A stretch of 64,000 bases of DNA from Luteimonas rhizosphaericola (lineage in GTDB: Bacteria > Pseudomonadota > Gammaproteobacteria > Xanthomonadales > Xanthomonadaceae): NCBI RefSeq assembly GCF_029888045.1, contig NZ_JARXRN010000020.1:483051-547050 (forward strand), given 5' to 3'. Position 1 is the stretch's first letter, and each line of letters begins with the position of its first letter. The notes under the pieces are model-generated. The model searched no databases and was not told the DNA's origin. It saw nothing but the letters and a program-made list of their open reading frames with translations. The position numbers and the translations under genes were made by a program. Below, in pieces: positions 53,916 to 63,761 of the stretch.

Positions 53916-54350
53916 TTACTCCTGGATCGAGCCGCCGGCGGCCTCGATCGCCGCGCGCGCACCGGCCGTCACCAGCAGGCCCTTGAGCACGAGCTTCTTC
54001 GAGACGTCGCCCTTCTTGACGATCTTGGCCTTCTTCGCGGTGCTCGGCACCAGCTTCGCGGCGCGCAGCGCGGCGAAATCGACGTCGCCCTCGAGCTTGT
54101 CGAGCTGGTACAGGAACACTTCGGCGGTGTCGGCCTTGAGCTTGGAACGGAAGCCGATCTTCGGCAACCGCATGTGCATGGGCATCTGGCCGCCTTCGAA
54201 GCCGGCCTTGATCTTGCCCTTGCCCGCGCGAGCGAACGAACCCTTGTGGCCGCGGCCGGCGGTCTTACCGAGGCCGGAGCCGATGCCGCGACCGACGCGG
54301 GTGCGCTCCTTGCGGGCGCCGTCGGCAGGCTTGAGCGTATTGAGCTTCAT
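53916..54350 (-). CDS. rplO: 50S ribosomal protein L15
   Basis: 144 residues. '[20 protein letters not shown]' and the Gly/Arg-rich '[19 protein letters not shown]' mark L15; '[15 protein letters not shown]' is conserved. 7 nt upstream of secY and 4 nt after rpmD. Confidence 0.98.
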   Translation of the reverse strand: MKLNTLKPADGARKERTRVGRGIGSGLGKTAGRGHKGSFARAGKGKIKAGFEGGQMPMHMRLPKIGFRSKLKADTAEVFLYQLDKLEGDVDFAALRAAKLVPSTAKKAKIVKKGDVSKKLVLKGLLVTAGARAAIEAAGGSIQE

Positions 54351-54354
54351 GTGA

Positions 54355-54552
54355 TTACTCCTCGACCCGGACCAGGTAGTGGACCTTGTTGATCAGGCCA
54401 CGGACCTGCGGGCTGTCCTTCAGTTCGCGGACGTCGTTGAGCTTGTTCAGGCCCAGCGCACGCACGGACAGGCGATGCTTCGCCTGCGAGCCGCGCAGGC
54501 CCTTGACCAGGCGCACCTTCACGGTGCCGCCGGCGGCTTCCTTCTTAGCCAT
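54355..54552 (-). CDS. rpmD: 50S ribosomal protein L30
   Basis: 65 residues. '[20 protein letters not shown]' and '[16 protein letters not shown]' match L30. Overlaps the end of rpsE by 8 nt. Confidence 0.97.
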   Translation of the reverse strand: MAKKEAAGGTVKVRLVKGLRGSQAKHRLSVRALGLNKLNDVRELKDSPQVRGLINKVHYLVRVEE

Positions 54553-55084
54553 TGATCAGATCCTCCACCTTCTTGCCGCGCTTGGCGGCGATCTGCGCCG
54601 GCGAATGCATCTCGTCGAGACCGCGGATCGTGGCGCGCACGAGGTTGATCGGATTGCGCGACCCGACCGCCTTGGCCAGCACGTCCTTGACGCCGACCGC
54701 TTCGAGCACGGCGCGCATCGCGCCACCAGCGATGACGCCGGTACCTTCGGACGCGGGCTGCATGAACACGCTGGCAGCGCCGTGACGCGACTTCACCGTG
54801 TGCCACAGGGTGCTGCCGTTGAGATCGACCGTCTTCTGGTTCTTGCGGGCCTGCTCCATGGACTTCTGGATCGCGACCGGCACTTCGCGTGCCTTGCCGT
54901 AGCCGAAGCCGACCTTGCCGTTGCCGTCGCCCACCACCGTCAGCGCGGTGAAGGTGAACTGGCGACCGCCCTTGACCGTCTTGCTGACGCGGTTGACCGC
55001 GATCAGCTTCTCGATCATGCCGTCGTCCATCTCTTCGCGGTCGCGATTACGGTCGCGCCCGCGGGATTCGCGTTGTTCTGCCAT
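54545..55084 (-). CDS. rpsE: 30S ribosomal protein S5
   Basis: 179 residues. '[21 protein letters not shown]' is the N-terminal double-stranded-RNA-binding fold, '[20 protein letters not shown]' the C-terminal fold. S5 affects decoding accuracy and helicase activity. The N-terminal leader '[20 protein letters not shown]' is charged and longer than in E. coli (167). Confidence 0.98.
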   Translation of the reverse strand: MAEQRESRGRDRNRDREEMDDGMIEKLIAVNRVSKTVKGGRQFTFTALTVVGDGNGKVGFGYGKAREVPVAIQKSMEQARKNQKTVDLNGSTLWHTVKSRHGAASVFMQPASEGTGVIAGGAMRAVLEAVGVKDVLAKAVGSRNPINLVRATIRGLDEMHSPAQIAAKRGKKVEDLING

Positions 55085-55160
55085 TGCCGTGTCTCTTGAT
55101 CTGGAGGGAATTGGCGGCTGGGCCGCTTATGGTTGTGGTCAAGGAGCGGTGGACCGCGTC

Positions 55161-55247
55161 AGCGGACAGAAGCCGCTGGGCGTCCGGTGCATGCCCGCAC
55201 CGGCGGGTCGAGATCGGAACCGGCATGGCGGTCGCCAGCCCGGTTCC
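55161..55247 (-). other. three hairpins in the rplR-rpsE spacer
   Basis: The 168-nt spacer contains stems 55216-55223/55240-55247 (8 bp, with an inner TGGCG/CGCCA stem), 55184-55190/55197-55203 (7 bp, perfect) and 55161-55165/55173-55177 (5 bp). The first begins 5 nt after the rplR stop. rplR and rpsE are normally nearly contiguous. No gene or promoter seen. Confidence 0.65.
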
Positions 55248-55252
55248 AAGCA

Positions 55253-55606
55253 TCAGAACTGCAGGCCACCCTCACGGGCGGCGTCGGCCAGGGCCTTGAT
55301 GCGGCCGTGGTAACGATAGCCGGAACGGTCGAACGCGACCTGCTCCACGCCGGCGGCACGCGCCTTCTCGGCGATCGCGCGGCCGACCTTGGCGGCGGCG
55401 TCGGCGTTCTTGCCGTTCTTCAGGCCCTCGCGCACGTCGGCCTGGGTGGTGCTGGCCGCGGCCAGGACCTTCGAGCCGTCGGCGCTGAACACCTGGGCGT
55501 ACACGTGCTGGCCGGTGCGCAGCACCGACAGGCGCGGCACGCCGAGTTCGCGGATGTGCGCACGGGTCGACTTGGCGCGGCGCAGGCGGGCGATTTTCTT
55601 GTCCAT
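55253..55606 (-). CDS. rplR: 50S ribosomal protein L18
   Basis: 117 residues, [21 protein letters not shown]18 binds 5S rRNA; '[30 protein letters not shown]' region is the conserved C-terminus. 32 nt after rplF. Confidence 0.98.
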   Translation of the reverse strand: MDKKIARLRRAKSTRAHIRELGVPRLSVLRTGQHVYAQVFSADGSKVLAAASTTQADVREGLKNGKNADAAAKVGRAIAEKARAAGVEQVAFDRSGYRYHGRIKALADAAREGGLQF

Positions 55607-55638
55607 GGTCTGTTCTCTGGCGGGAAGCGGATCGGCCC

Positions 55639-56166
55639 TTAGGCCTTCTTGGCTTCCTTGCGGATGATGGTTTCGTCGGAGTACTTCACGCCCTTGCCCT
55701 TGTAGGGCTCCGGCGGACGGAATCCACGGATCTTGGCGGCGACTTCGCCCACCAGCTGCTTGTCCGCGCCCGCGACCAGGATCTCGGTCTGCGTCGGCGT
55801 GGTGATCGTGATGCCCTCGGGGGCCTTGAACACCACCGGGTGCGAGAAGCCCAGCGACAGGTTCAGGTCCTTGCCCTGGACCGCGGCGCGGTAGCCGACG
55901 CCCACCAGCTCGAGCTTGCGCTCGAAGCCCTGGGACACGCCGTGCACCATGTTGGCGACGATCGCACGCAGCGTGCCGGTGAGGGCGATCTGCGACGGAT
56001 CGTTGGCCGAGAGCAGCGCGTTGCCGTCCTCGACGTTGACCTGGATATCGGCCGGCTTCGGCACCGACAGGGTGCCCTTCGGGCCCTTGACGCTGATCGA
56101 ATCGGGCTGCGAGCTGATTTCCACGCCCTTGGGCAGGGCGACCGGCTTCTTGGCGATGCGGGACAT
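55639..56166 (-). CDS. rplF: 50S ribosomal protein L6
   Basis: 175 residues, [18 protein letters not shown]. Two-domain L6 fold with '[23 protein letters not shown]' and '[26 protein letters not shown]' region. ATG 56166; 13 nt after rpsH. Confidence 0.98.
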   Translation of the reverse strand: MSRIAKKPVALPKGVEISSQPDSISVKGPKGTLSVPKPADIQVNVEDGNALLSANDPSQIALTGTLRAIVANMVHGVSQGFERKLELVGVGYRAAVQGKDLNLSLGFSHPVVFKAPEGITITTPTQTEILVAGADKQLVGEVAAKIRGFRPPEPYKGKGVKYSDETIIRKEAKKA

Positions 56167-56179
56167 GTGCGTTACTCCC

Positions 56180-56575
56180 TTAGGCCACGAAGCACAGGAC
56201 TTCACCGCCGACGCCCTGCTGGCGCGCCTGCGCATCGGTCATGATGCCCTTGGAGGTGGAGATGATCGCGACGCCCAGGCCACCGAGGACCTTGGGCAAC
56301 GCGTCCTTGCCGCGGTACTGGCGCAGGCCCGAGCGCGAGACGCGCTTGAGCTGCTCGATCACCGGACGGCCTTCGTAATACTTGAGTTCGATCTCGAGCT
56401 CGGCCTTGGCGCCGGCTTCGGTCACGCGCAGGTCGCCGATGTAGCCTTCGTCCTTGAGGACGTTGGCGATGGCGACCTTGGTCTTGGAGGACGGCATCTT
56501 CACCGTCGGCTTGCCGACCGCGGCCGCATTCCGGATGCGGACCAGCATGTCGGCGATGGGATCAGTCATGCTCAT
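56180..56575 (-). CDS. rpsH: 30S ribosomal protein S8
   Basis: 131 residues, [17 protein letters not shown]. Central-domain 16S rRNA binder and, in E. coli, the spc-operon repressor. '[30 protein letters not shown]' region is the conserved C-terminus. AAGGA 6 nt before the first ATG supports this start. Confidence 0.98.
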   Translation of the reverse strand: MSMTDPIADMLVRIRNAAAVGKPTVKMPSSKTKVAIANVLKDEGYIGDLRVTEAGAKAELEIELKYYEGRPVIEQLKRVSRSGLRQYRGKDALPKVLGGLGVAIISTSKGIMTDAQARQQGVGGEVLCFVA

Positions 56576-56695
56576 GGGAATTCCTTATGAGTGCACCGAT
56601 ATCCGCTTTCGCGAAAATCTGTTCGGATTGTCTCCGGCCGGCCGGATGGCTGCCGGGGGAGCCGGATTCCGCCCACGAACGCGGGCGAGCCGGCA

Positions 56696-56701
56696 ATTAT
56701 A
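56696..56701 (-). promoter_or_regulatory. internal -10 element upstream of rpsH
   Basis: A perfect TATAAT on the minus strand within TGGTATATAATT, 120 nt before rpsH and just downstream of two strong hairpins. No good -35. It could be an internal promoter of the spc segment. Confidence 0.45.
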
Positions 56702-56711
56702 TACCAATGCC

Positions 56712-56766
56712 CCGCCGTCTGGCGACGGCGGCGATCCGGGCCATGCCGCGGCCGGGACCGGCCGCG
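56712..56766 (-). other. tandem hairpins directly after rpsN
   Basis: Perfect 8-bp stem with GTCC-type 4-nt loop (56747-56754/56759-56766), then a perfect 8-bp stem with a 4-nt loop (56712-56719/56724-56731). They start 28 nt after the rpsN stop in a 219-nt spacer. No U-tract. The rpsN-rpsH gap is usually under 40 nt. Confidence 0.7.
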
Positions 56767-56794
56767 TCGCCGCGACCGGATACCGCCGTTGCTG

Positions 56795-57100
56795 TTACCA
56801 GCTGGCCTTGCGCAGGCCGGGCACGTCGCCGCGCATAGTGGCTTCGCGCAGCTTGTTGCGGCCCAAGCCGAACTTCGAGTAGACGCCGCGCGGGCGGCCG
56901 GTCAGCGCGCAACGCGTCGTCTGGCGCGCCGGCGAGGAATCGCGCGGCAGCTTCTGCAGGCGGGTCGCGGCGTCGATCTTGTCCTCGTAGCTCGCGGTCT
57001 GGCTGCTGATGATCTTCTTCAGCTCCGCACGCTTGCCGGCGTGCTTCTTCGCCAGCTTGGCGCGCTTGACCTCGCGGTTGACCATGGACGTCTTGGCCAT
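56795..57100 (-). CDS. rpsN: 30S ribosomal protein S14
   Basis: 101 residues, the long zinc-free S14 type: [20 protein letters not shown], '[20 protein letters not shown]', ending 'PGLRKASW'. The CxxC zinc motifs of the short type are absent. 9 nt after rplE. Confidence 0.98.
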   Translation of the reverse strand: MAKTSMVNREVKRAKLAKKHAGKRAELKKIISSQTASYEDKIDAATRLQKLPRDSSPARQTTRCALTGRPRGVYSKFGLGRNKLREATMRGDVPGLRKASW

Positions 57101-57109
57101 GTGGTTTCC

Positions 57110-57652
57110 TCAGTTGCGGAACGGGAAGCGGAACGCTTCGAGCAGCGCCTTGGCTTCCGCGTTCGTCTTGGCGGTGGTGGTGATGGCGATATCCATGCCG
57201 CGGATCGCGTCGACCTGGTCGAAGTCGATTTCCGGGAAGATGATCTGTTCCTTCACGCCCATGTTGTAGTTGCCGCGACCGTCGAAAGAACGGCCCGACA
57301 CGCCGCGGAAGTCGCGCACGCGCGGCAGCGAGACGTTGACCAGGCGGTCGAGGAACTCGTACATGCGGTTGCGGCGCAGCGTGACCTTGCAGCCGATCGG
57401 CCAGCCGTCGCGGATCTTGAACGAGGCCACGGACACGCGCGACTTGGTCACCAGCGGCTTCTGGCCACTGATCTTGGCCATGTCGGCGGTCGCGTTCTCG
57501 AGGATCTTCTTGTTCGCCGCGGCCTCGCCCACGCCCATGTTGAGCGTGATCTTGGTCAGCCTCGGCACCTGCATGATGTTGGTGTAGCCGAACTGCTGCA
57601 TCAGCTTCGGCACCACCTCATCCTTGTAGAACTGTTCCAGACGGGTCGTCAT
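57110..57652 (-). CDS. rplE: 50S ribosomal protein L5
   Basis: 180 residues. '[20 protein letters not shown]', '[20 protein letters not shown]' and '[20 protein letters not shown]' are diagnostic of L5, which binds 5S rRNA and contacts P-site tRNA. 29 nt after rplX. Confidence 0.98.
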   Translation of the reverse strand: MTTRLEQFYKDEVVPKLMQQFGYTNIMQVPRLTKITLNMGVGEAAANKKILENATADMAKISGQKPLVTKSRVSVASFKIRDGWPIGCKVTLRRNRMYEFLDRLVNVSLPRVRDFRGVSGRSFDGRGNYNMGVKEQIIFPEIDFDQVDAIRGMDIAITTTAKTNAEAKALLEAFRFPFRN

Positions 57653-57681
57653 CTTCTTGATTCCTGGTTTCCGGCGGGCCT

Positions 57682-57993
57682 TCAGACCGCCTCGCCGCTC
57701 GAGCGGAACACGCGCAGCCGCCGTCCATCCTCGAGCACCTTGGTACCGACGCGCTCGCCCTTGCCGGAGGCAGGGTTGAACAGCATCACGTTCGACACGT
57801 GGATCGGCGACTCGCGCTCGATCACGCCACCGGGCTGGCCGGCCTGCGGGTTGGGCTTGGTGTGGCGCTTGACGATGTTGATGTTCGACACGACGACCTT
57901 GTCGCCGAGCACGCGCACCACGTCGCCGGTCTTGCCCTTGTCGCGGCCCGCGATCACGACCACCTGGTCGCCCTTCTTGATTCGATTAGCCAT
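57682..57993 (-). CDS. rplX: 50S ribosomal protein L24
   Basis: 103 residues, '[21 protein letters not shown]' KOW motif near residue 5-25. L24 starts 50S assembly by binding the 5' end of 23S rRNA. 15 nt after rplN. Confidence 0.98.
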   Translation of the reverse strand: MANRIKKGDQVVVIAGRDKGKTGDVVRVLGDKVVVSNINIVKRHTKPNPQAGQPGGVIERESPIHVSNVMLFNPASGKGERVGTKVLEDGRRLRVFRSSGEAV

Positions 57994-58008
57994 TGTCGTT
58001 TCCTCCGC

Positions 58009-58377
58009 TCACAGCACTTCGGGCGCGAGCGAGACGATCTTCATGAACTTCTCGGAACGCAGCTCGCGGGTCACGGGCCCGAAGATGCGCGTGCCGATCG
58101 GCTCGTGCTTGTTGTTCAGCAGCACGGCGGCGTTGCCGTCGAAGCGGATCAGCGAACCGTCCGGGCGACGAACGCCCTTGCGGGTACGCACCACGACCGC
58201 GTCGTAGACCTCGCCCTTCTTCACCTTGCCGCGCGGGATCGCGTCCTTGACCGAGACCTTGATGATGTCGCCGATCGCGGCGTAACGGCGCTTGGAGCCG
58301 CCGAGCACCTTGATGCACATCACTTCCTTGGCACCCGAGTTGTCGGCCACGTCGAGGTGGCTCTGCATCTGGATCAT
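58009..58377 (-). CDS. rplN: 50S ribosomal protein L14
   Basis: 122 residues, [20 protein letters not shown]; '[20 protein letters not shown]' and 'SLAPEVL' end are conserved. L14 forms an intersubunit bridge. 15 nt after rpsQ. Confidence 0.98.
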   Translation of the reverse strand: MIQMQSHLDVADNSGAKEVMCIKVLGGSKRRYAAIGDIIKVSVKDAIPRGKVKKGEVYDAVVVRTRKGVRRPDGSLIRFDGNAAVLLNNKHEPIGTRIFGPVTRELRSEKFMKIVSLAPEVL

Positions 58378-58392
58378 TTCAGTGCCTCCTGT

Positions 58393-58656
58393 TTACTCGG
58401 CCGCGCGCGCGACGATCTCGACCACGCGCCAGTTCTTGGTCTTGGACATCGGCGCCACTTCCACCAGGCGCACGATGTCGCCTTCCTTCGCGGCGTTGTC
58501 GGCGTCGTGGGCGTGCAGCTTGGTCGAGCGGCGGATGTACTTGCCGTACAGCGCATGCTTCACGTTGCGCTCGACCAGAACGGTCACGGTCTTGTCCATC
58601 TTGTCGCTGACCACCCGGCCCTGGACCGTGTTCTGCTTCTTTTCGCTGTTGTTCAT
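58393..58656 (-). CDS. rpsQ: 30S ribosomal protein S17
   Basis: 87 residues, OB fold. '[20 protein letters not shown]' and '[20 protein letters not shown]' class motifs identify S17. 11 nt after rpmC. Confidence 0.98.
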   Translation of the reverse strand: MNNSEKKQNTVQGRVVSDKMDKTVTVLVERNVKHALYGKYIRRSTKLHAHDADNAAKEGDIVRLVEVAPMSKTKNWRVVEIVARAAE

Positions 58657-58667
58657 GGTCGTGTGCC

Positions 58668-58856
58668 TTACTTCTTCGACCCGAGCAGCGTATTCACGCG
58701 CGCGATCTCTCGGCGCACGCGACGTGCTTCGTGGGTCTTGGTCAGCTGGCCGGTCGCCTTCTGCATGCGCAGGGCGAACCGCTCCTTCTGCAGGTCCAGC
58801 AAGTGGCCCTGCAGTTCGTCCGCGGACTTGCCGCGCAGTTCCTTGATCGTCGCCAT
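58668..58856 (-). CDS. rpmC: 50S ribosomal protein L29
   Basis: 62 residues, [20 protein letters not shown], '[17 protein letters not shown]'. Two-helix protein at the exit tunnel. Its ATG overlaps the rplP TGA by one base. Confidence 0.98.
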   Translation of the reverse strand: MATIKELRGKSADELQGHLLDLQKERFALRMQKATGQLTKTHEARRVRREIARVNTLLGSKK

Positions 58857-59269
58857 CAGCGCACCGTCCGGGTCACGAAAGTGGTGGTCACCGAGAGCTT
58901 GGCGGCGGCCAGGCGGAACGCCTCGCGCGCGACGGCCTCGTCGACGCCCTCGATCTCATAGATCATGCGGCCGGGCTGGATCTGCGCCACCCAGTACTCC
59001 ACGCCACCCTTGCCCGAGCCCATGCGGACTTCGATCGGCTTCTTGGTGATCGGCTTGTCGGGGAACACGCGGATCCACATCTTGCCGCCGCGCTTGACGT
59101 GGCGGCTGATCGAGCGGCGGCCGGCCTCGATCTGGCGCGCGGTCAGCTGGCCGGTCGCGGTGGCCTTCAGTCCGTACTCGCCGAAGCTGACGGCGTTGCC
59201 GCTCCACGCCAGGCCTTCGTTGCGGCCCTTGTGCATCTTGCGGAATTTGGTTCGCTTGGGTTGCAGCAT
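58856..59269 (-). CDS. rplP: 50S ribosomal protein L16
   Basis: 137 residues, [20 protein letters not shown], '[20 protein letters not shown]', '[20 protein letters not shown]'. Supports A-site tRNA binding. The 'VRMGSGKG' Arg is the position hydroxylated by RoxA in E. coli. Directly after rpsC. Confidence 0.98.
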   Translation of the reverse strand: MLQPKRTKFRKMHKGRNEGLAWSGNAVSFGEYGLKATATGQLTARQIEAGRRSISRHVKRGGKMWIRVFPDKPITKKPIEVRMGSGKGGVEYWVAQIQPGRMIYEIEGVDEAVAREAFRLAAAKLSVTTTFVTRTVR

Positions 59270-59272
59270 GGT

Positions 59273-60025
59273 TTAGTCCCTCGCCTCGCGGTCGCCGCGG
59301 TCGCGGCGCGGTCCACGCGGACGATCGCGGTCACCGCGGTCGCCACGATCGTTGCCGCGCGGCGAATCGTCCTGCTTCTCCTGGCCCACCTGGCTGAAAT
59401 CGAAGATCTCGCCCTTGTAGATCCAGGTCTTGATGCCGATGATCCCGTAGGTCGTCTTGGCCTCGGCGAAGCCGTAGTCGACGTCGGCGCGCAGCGTGTG
59501 CAGCGGCACGCGACCTTCGCGGTACCACTCCGAACGCGCGATCTCGGCGCCGTTGAGGCGGCCGGCGACGTTGACCTTGATGCCCAGCGCGCCCAGGCGC
59601 ATCGCGTTGCCGACGGCGCGCTTCATGGCGCGGCGGAACATGATGCGGCGCTCGAGCTGCTGCGCGATCGATTCGGCGACCAGCTGCGCGTCGAGCTCGG
59701 GCTTGCGCACCTCGGTCACGTTGATGTGGGCGGGCACGCCCATCATCTCGCTCACGTCCTTGCGCAGCTTCTCGATGTCCTCGCCGCGCTTGCCGATCAC
59801 CACGCCCGGGCGGGCGGTGTGGATCGTCACGCGAGCGGTCTTGGCAGGACGCTCGATCAGGATCTTGCTGATGCCGGCCGCGGCGAGGCGCTTGCGCAGC
59901 ATCTCGCGCACCTTCAGGTCGGCCGTCAGGTAATCGGCGTATTCCTTCTTGCCGGCATACCACTTGGAGTTCCAGTCCTTGGCGATGCCCAGGCGGATGC
60001 CGGTGGGATGAACTTTATGACCCAT
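59273..60025 (-). CDS. rpsC: 30S ribosomal protein S3
   Basis: 250 residues, [22 protein letters not shown] domain 'GVVIGKRG' (74-81) and C-terminal '[20 protein letters not shown]'. After residue about 212 a tail rich in Arg-Gly-Asp and Arg-Asp repeats ([20 protein letters not shown]) makes it longer than E. coli S3 (233). S3 forms part of the mRNA entry helicase. 1 nt upstream of rplV. Confidence 0.98.
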   Translation of the reverse strand: MGHKVHPTGIRLGIAKDWNSKWYAGKKEYADYLTADLKVREMLRKRLAAAGISKILIERPAKTARVTIHTARPGVVIGKRGEDIEKLRKDVSEMMGVPAHINVTEVRKPELDAQLVAESIAQQLERRIMFRRAMKRAVGNAMRLGALGIKVNVAGRLNGAEIARSEWYREGRVPLHTLRADVDYGFAEAKTTYGIIGIKTWIYKGEIFDFSQVGQEKQDDSPRGNDRGDRGDRDRPRGPRRDRGDREARD

Positions 60026-60026
60026 G

Positions 60027-60419
60027 TTACTTGCCCTCTCCCACGACGACGGTGATGTGGCTGGTGCGCTTGAGGATGCGCGTGCCACGACCCTTCGCGC
60101 GGGCCATGAAGCGCTTCAGCGTCGGGCCTTCGTCGACGGTGATCGTGGCGATCTTCAGCTCGTCGATGTCGGCGCCGGCGTTGTTCTCGGCGTTGGCGAT
60201 CGCGGACTCGACCAGCTTCCTGATCATGGCCGCCGCCTTCTTGTCGGAGAACTTCAGCAGGCTGACCGCGCGCTCGGCCGGCAGGCCGCGGACCTGGTCG
60301 GCGACCAGGCGCGCCTTCTGCGGCGAGATGCGGGCGGTGCGGAGCACCGCGGTGCGCTTGTTGACCTCGGTGCGAGCGCGCCGGGCCTCTTCGTGCTTGG
60401 CTCGTGTTGCCTTGTCCAT
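60027..60419 (-). CDS. rplV: 50S ribosomal protein L22
   Basis: 130 residues from ATG 60419. The family core begins '[20 protein letters not shown]' at about residue 24, so there is a 19-residue charged N-terminal extension ([20 protein letters not shown]) compared with the roughly 110-residue L22 of related bacteria. No ATG closer to the core exists; a GTG at V25 is the only nearer candidate. L22 lines the exit tunnel, and its loop ('[18 protein letters not shown]') is intact. 10 nt after rpsS. Confidence 0.95.
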   Translation of the reverse strand: MDKATRAKHEEARRARTEVNKRTAVLRTARISPQKARLVADQVRGLPAERAVSLLKFSDKKAAAMIRKLVESAIANAENNAGADIDELKIATITVDEGPTLKRFMARAKGRGTRILKRTSHITVVVGEGK

Positions 60420-60429
60420 CGTGCGCTCC

Positions 60430-60699
60430 TTACCTGCCCGACTTCTTGTCGCCACCGTGACCCTTGAAGGTCCGGGTGAGCGCGAATTCGCCGAGCTTGT
60501 GGCCGACCATGTTCTCGTTGACCAGCACCGGGATGTGGTTGCGGCCGTTGTGGACGGCGATCGTGAAGCCCACCATTTCCGGCAGGATCATCGAGCGGCG
60601 CGACCAGGTCTTGATCGGCTTCTTGGTGTTGCCGGCCGCTTCCACCTTCTTGATCAGGTGGTGGTCGACGAACGGGCCCTTCTTCAGTGAACGTGCCAT
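60430..60699 (-). CDS. rpsS: 30S ribosomal protein S19
   Basis: 89 residues, [20 protein letters not shown], '[20 protein letters not shown]', '[20 protein letters not shown]'. Head protein near the A site. 6 nt after rplB. Confidence 0.98.
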   Translation of the reverse strand: MARSLKKGPFVDHHLIKKVEAAGNTKKPIKTWSRRSMILPEMVGFTIAVHNGRNHIPVLVNENMVGHKLGEFALTRTFKGHGGDKKSGR

Positions 60700-60705
60700 G
60701 GTCTA

Positions 60706-61533
60706 TCAGCTCCTGCGGTCGCGCACGATGAACTGCTGCGTCCGCTTGTTCTTGCGGGTCTTGTAGCCCTTGGTCGGCACGCCCCACGGGGTGACCGGGT
60801 GCGGGTTGCCCTGGCCGGCCTTGGCCTCGCCACCGCCGTGCGGGTGGTCGACCGGGTTCATCGCCGCGCCGCGCACGGTCGGCTTGATGCCCCGCCAGCG
60901 CTTGGCGCCGGCCTTGCCCAGCTTCTCGAGGTTGTGCTCGACGTTGCCGACTTCGCCGATCGTGGCGCGGCACTCGGCCGGCACCCGGCGCATCTCGCCC
61001 GAACGCAGGCGGATCAGCGCGTAGACGCCTTCGCGCGCCACCAGCTGCACGCCTGCACCCGCGGCACGCGCGATCTGCGCGCCCTTGCCCGGCTTCATCT
61101 CGATGCAGTGCACCGTGGAGCCGACCGGGATGTTGCGCAGCGGCAGCGTGTTGCCGGCGCGGATCGGGGCATCGTTGCCCGCGATCACCTGGTCGCCGGC
61201 CTTCAGGCCCTTGGGCGCGATGATGTAGCGGCGCTCGCCGTCGACGTAGCACAGCAGCGCGATGTGCGCGGTGCGGTTGGGATCGTATTCGATCCGCTCC
61301 ACGCGCGCCGGGATGCCTTCCTTGTCGCGCTTGAAGTCGATGATGCGGTAGTGCTGCTTGTGGCCACCGCCGACGTGGCGGGTGGTGATGCGGCCGTGGT
61401 GGTTACGGCCACCGGACTTGCCCTGCGGCTCGACGAGCGCGGCATGCGGCGCTCCCTTGTGCAGGTCGGGCGTCACCACGCGGACCGCGCTGCGGCGGCC
61501 GGGGGACGTGGGCTTGAACTTCATCAAAGGCAT
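60706..61533 (-). CDS. rplB: 50S ribosomal protein L2
   Basis: 275 residues. '[17 protein letters not shown]' and '[20 protein letters not shown]', which contains the functionally essential His near residue 230. Required for peptidyl transfer and subunit association. 10 nt after rplW. Confidence 0.98.
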   Translation of the reverse strand: MPLMKFKPTSPGRRSAVRVVTPDLHKGAPHAALVEPQGKSGGRNHHGRITTRHVGGGHKQHYRIIDFKRDKEGIPARVERIEYDPNRTAHIALLCYVDGERRYIIAPKGLKAGDQVIAGNDAPIRAGNTLPLRNIPVGSTVHCIEMKPGKGAQIARAAGAGVQLVAREGVYALIRLRSGEMRRVPAECRATIGEVGNVEHNLEKLGKAGAKRWRGIKPTVRGAAMNPVDHPHGGGEAKAGQGNPHPVTPWGVPTKGYKTRKNKRTQQFIVRDRRS

Positions 61534-61543
61534 GGGAGCTTCC

Positions 61544-61843
61544 TCAGGCCGTCGCGTTGATCACGTCGATCGACTGGCCTTCGGCCAGCGTCACGTACGC
61601 CTTGCGCCAGCTGCCGCGGCTGCCCTGGCGCTGACGGAAGGACTTGCTCTTTCCCTTCACGTTCACCACGTTGACAGCGGACACCTTGACGTCGAAGAGC
61701 TTCTCGATCGCGGCCTTGATGTCGGCCTTGGTCGCGTCTTTCGCCACTTCGAACGCGTACTGGTTCGACACTTCCTGCAGGCGCGCGGTCTTCTCGGACA
61801 CGCGCGGCGCACGGATCACTTCATAGAGCTTGGCGTCGTTCAT
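61544..61843 (-). CDS. rplW: 50S ribosomal protein L23
   Basis: 99 residues, [20 protein letters not shown]. Docking site for trigger factor and SRP at the exit tunnel. ATG 61843 overlaps the rplD stop (ATGA); an in-frame GTG three codons earlier is less likely. Confidence 0.97.
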   Translation of the reverse strand: MNDAKLYEVIRAPRVSEKTARLQEVSNQYAFEVAKDATKADIKAAIEKLFDVKVSAVNVVNVKGKSKSFRQRQGSRGSWRKAYVTLAEGQSIDVINATA

Positions 61844-62445
61844 GCCAGCCACTCCTCGATCTTCTTCACCGCATCGGTGGTGACCAGCACGCTGTCGGCA
61901 CCGACCAGCGCGACCGGGTCCAGCCCCTGCACGTCGCGCACTTCGACGTACGGCAGGTTGCGCGCGGACAGGTACAGGTTCTCCGAGGCGTCCTCGGTCA
62001 CGATCAGCGGGCGCTTGCCGAGCTCGAAATCCTTGAGCTTGGAAATCAGACCGCTGGTCTTGGGCGCGTCGATGTCGAACGAGTCGACCACGGTGATGCG
62101 GCCCTGGCGGTTGAGCTCGGACAGGATCACGGCCATCGCCGCGCGGTACTGCTTGCGGTTGACCTTCTGCGCGAAGCTGCGCGGCTTGGCCGCGAAGGTC
62201 ACGCCGCCGCCGACGAAGATCGGGGCCGTCAGGGCGCCATGACGCGCGCCGCCGCCCTTCTGCTTCTTGGACTTCTTGGTGGTGCCGTTGACCTCGGCGC
62301 GGGTCTTCTGCGCCTTGGTGCCCGCGCGACCGGCGTTGCGATAGGCGACGACGACCTGGTGGACCAGGTCCTCGCTGAATTCGCGGCCGAAGATCGCGTC
62401 GGAGACGGACAGCTTGTTGTTGCTACCGTTGATGGCGAGTTCCAT
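61840..62445 (-). CDS. rplD: 50S ribosomal protein L4
   Basis: 201 residues. '[20 protein letters not shown]' and the loop '[19 protein letters not shown]' reaching into the exit tunnel. In E. coli L4 represses its own operon by attenuation at the S10 leader and by translation; the attenuator-like element at 63551-63583 makes similar control plausible here. Confidence 0.98.
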   Translation of the reverse strand: MELAINGSNNKLSVSDAIFGREFSEDLVHQVVVAYRNAGRAGTKAQKTRAEVNGTTKKSKKQKGGGARHGALTAPIFVGGGVTFAAKPRSFAQKVNRKQYRAAMAVILSELNRQGRITVVDSFDIDAPKTSGLISKLKDFELGKRPLIVTEDASENLYLSARNLPYVEVRDVQGLDPVALVGADSVLVTTDAVKKIEEWLA

Positions 62446-62457
62446 CGTCGTCTCTCC

Positions 62458-63111
62458 TTATGCCTTGCTCGAGGGACGCACGACGACGTCACCGCCCGGA
62501 GCCCCCGGAACCGCGCCCTTGACGGCGATCAGGCCGCGCTCGGCGTCGACCTTGACCACCTGCAGGCGCTGGGTGCTCTGCGTATCCGCGCCCATATGGC
62601 CGGACATCTTCTTGCCCGGGAACACGCGGCCCGGCGTCTGGCGCTGGCCGATGGAGCCCGGCGCGCGGTGCGACAGCGAGTTGCCGTGCGTCGCATCGCC
62701 CATCTTGAAGTTCCAGCGCTTGATCGTGCCCTGGAAGCCCTTGCCCTTGGTCACGCCCTGGACGTCGACCAGCTGGCCGACCTCGAAGATGTCGGCCTTG
62801 ATCTCGCCGCCGACCTCGAAATCGGAAATCTTGTCGTCGGCCACGCGCAGTTCCCACAGGCCGCGACCGGCTTCGACCTTGGCCTTGGCCAGGTGGCCGG
62901 CCTCGGGCTTGGTCAGCAGCGAGGCGCGCTTGACGCCGGCGGTCACCTGCACGGCGCTGTAGCCGTCGGTCTCCACCGTCTTGATCTGCGTGATGCGGTT
63001 GGGGGTCGCTTCGATCAGGGTCACCGGCACGGACTTGCCGTCCTCGGTGAACACCCGGCTCATCCCGGCCTTTCGGCCGACGATGCCCAACGAATGGATC
63101 TTCGCGGTCAT
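62458..63111 (-). CDS. rplC: 50S ribosomal protein L3
   Basis: 217 residues, '[20 protein letters not shown]', '[22 protein letters not shown]', '[20 protein letters not shown]'. Includes the Gln methylated by PrmB in E. coli ('GADTQSTQ..' region). One of the first assembly proteins of the 50S. 11 nt after rpsJ. Confidence 0.98.
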   Translation of the reverse strand: MTAKIHSLGIVGRKAGMSRVFTEDGKSVPVTLIEATPNRITQIKTVETDGYSAVQVTAGVKRASLLTKPEAGHLAKAKVEAGRGLWELRVADDKISDFEVGGEIKADIFEVGQLVDVQGVTKGKGFQGTIKRWNFKMGDATHGNSLSHRAPGSIGQRQTPGRVFPGKKMSGHMGADTQSTQRLQVVKVDAERGLIAVKGAVPGAPGGDVVVRPSSKA

Positions 63112-63122
63112 GGTGGCGGGCC

Positions 63123-63434
63123 TCAGGTCAGCTTGATCTGGACGTCGACGCCAGCCGCGAGCTCGAGCTTCATCAGCGCGTCCACGGTCTTGTCGTTGGG
63201 GTCGACGATGTCGAGCACGCGCTTGTGCGTGCGGGTCTCGTACTGGTCGCGCGCGTCCTTGTCGACGTGCGGCGAGGTCAGCACGGTGTAGCGTTCGATC
63301 TTGGTCGGCAGCGGGATCGGGCCGCGCACCTGCGCGCCGGTCCGCTTGGCCGTTTCGACGATCTCGCTCGCGGAACGGTCGATCAGCCGGTGATCGAACG
63401 CCTTGAGCCGGATCCGGATTTTCTGGTCCGCCAT
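63123..63434 (-). CDS. rpsJ: 30S ribosomal protein S10
   Basis: 103 residues, [20 protein letters not shown], '[21 protein letters not shown]', '[20 protein letters not shown]'. S10 is also NusE, partner of NusB in antitermination. First gene of the S10 cluster, behind a leader of about 320 nt. GAGGA precedes the ATG. Confidence 0.98.
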   Translation of the reverse strand: MADQKIRIRLKAFDHRLIDRSASEIVETAKRTGAQVRGPIPLPTKIERYTVLTSPHVDKDARDQYETRTHKRVLDIVDPNDKTVDALMKLELAAGVDVQIKLT

Positions 63435-63550
63435 GACGGAATTCCTCGTTGAAAGAGCGACAGGCCCTGCGGCTGGGTGCGCAGAACCCCTTGATGGATC
63501 CGGGAGCCCGCCTGCCGCGGGGAATGCCCGGACACCGTCGGTACGCCTGG

Positions 63551-63583
63551 AAAAAACAAGGCAGACCGGTTTCCCGATCCGCC
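63551..63583 (-). terminator. attenuator-like intrinsic terminator in the S10 leader
   Basis: On the minus strand GGCGGATCGG-GAAA-CCGGTCTGCC forms a 10-bp stem (two G-U pairs) with a GNRA loop, followed at once by TTGTTTTTT. It lies about 170 nt after the promoter and 117 nt before rpsJ, inside the leader, so readthrough must be regulated for the cluster to be expressed. Position parallels the E. coli S10 attenuator, but the sequence does not show which factor acts. Confidence 0.85.
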
Positions 63584-63761
63584 CAGACGGAGAACTGCGA
63601 GCGCAACAAAATGCCCCGCCTATGTGTCCCGGAAACCTCCGGAACGGGCGAAGCGCATGCCGCGCGACAATGTCCCTGTCTGGCGAAGACGAGGTGCTTC
63701 CTGCCCCTCATTTCGCGGTATCGGGGGCAGCCATGCCTCGGCCTGCCCTCGAGAGTCGAAC

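Noticed and set aside
63620..63758. Possible leader peptide in the S10 leader ([11 protein letters not shown]...)
   Set aside because: Its ATG overlaps the -10 hexamer, so it would lie upstream of the transcription start; no codon bias suggestive of ribosome-stalling control.
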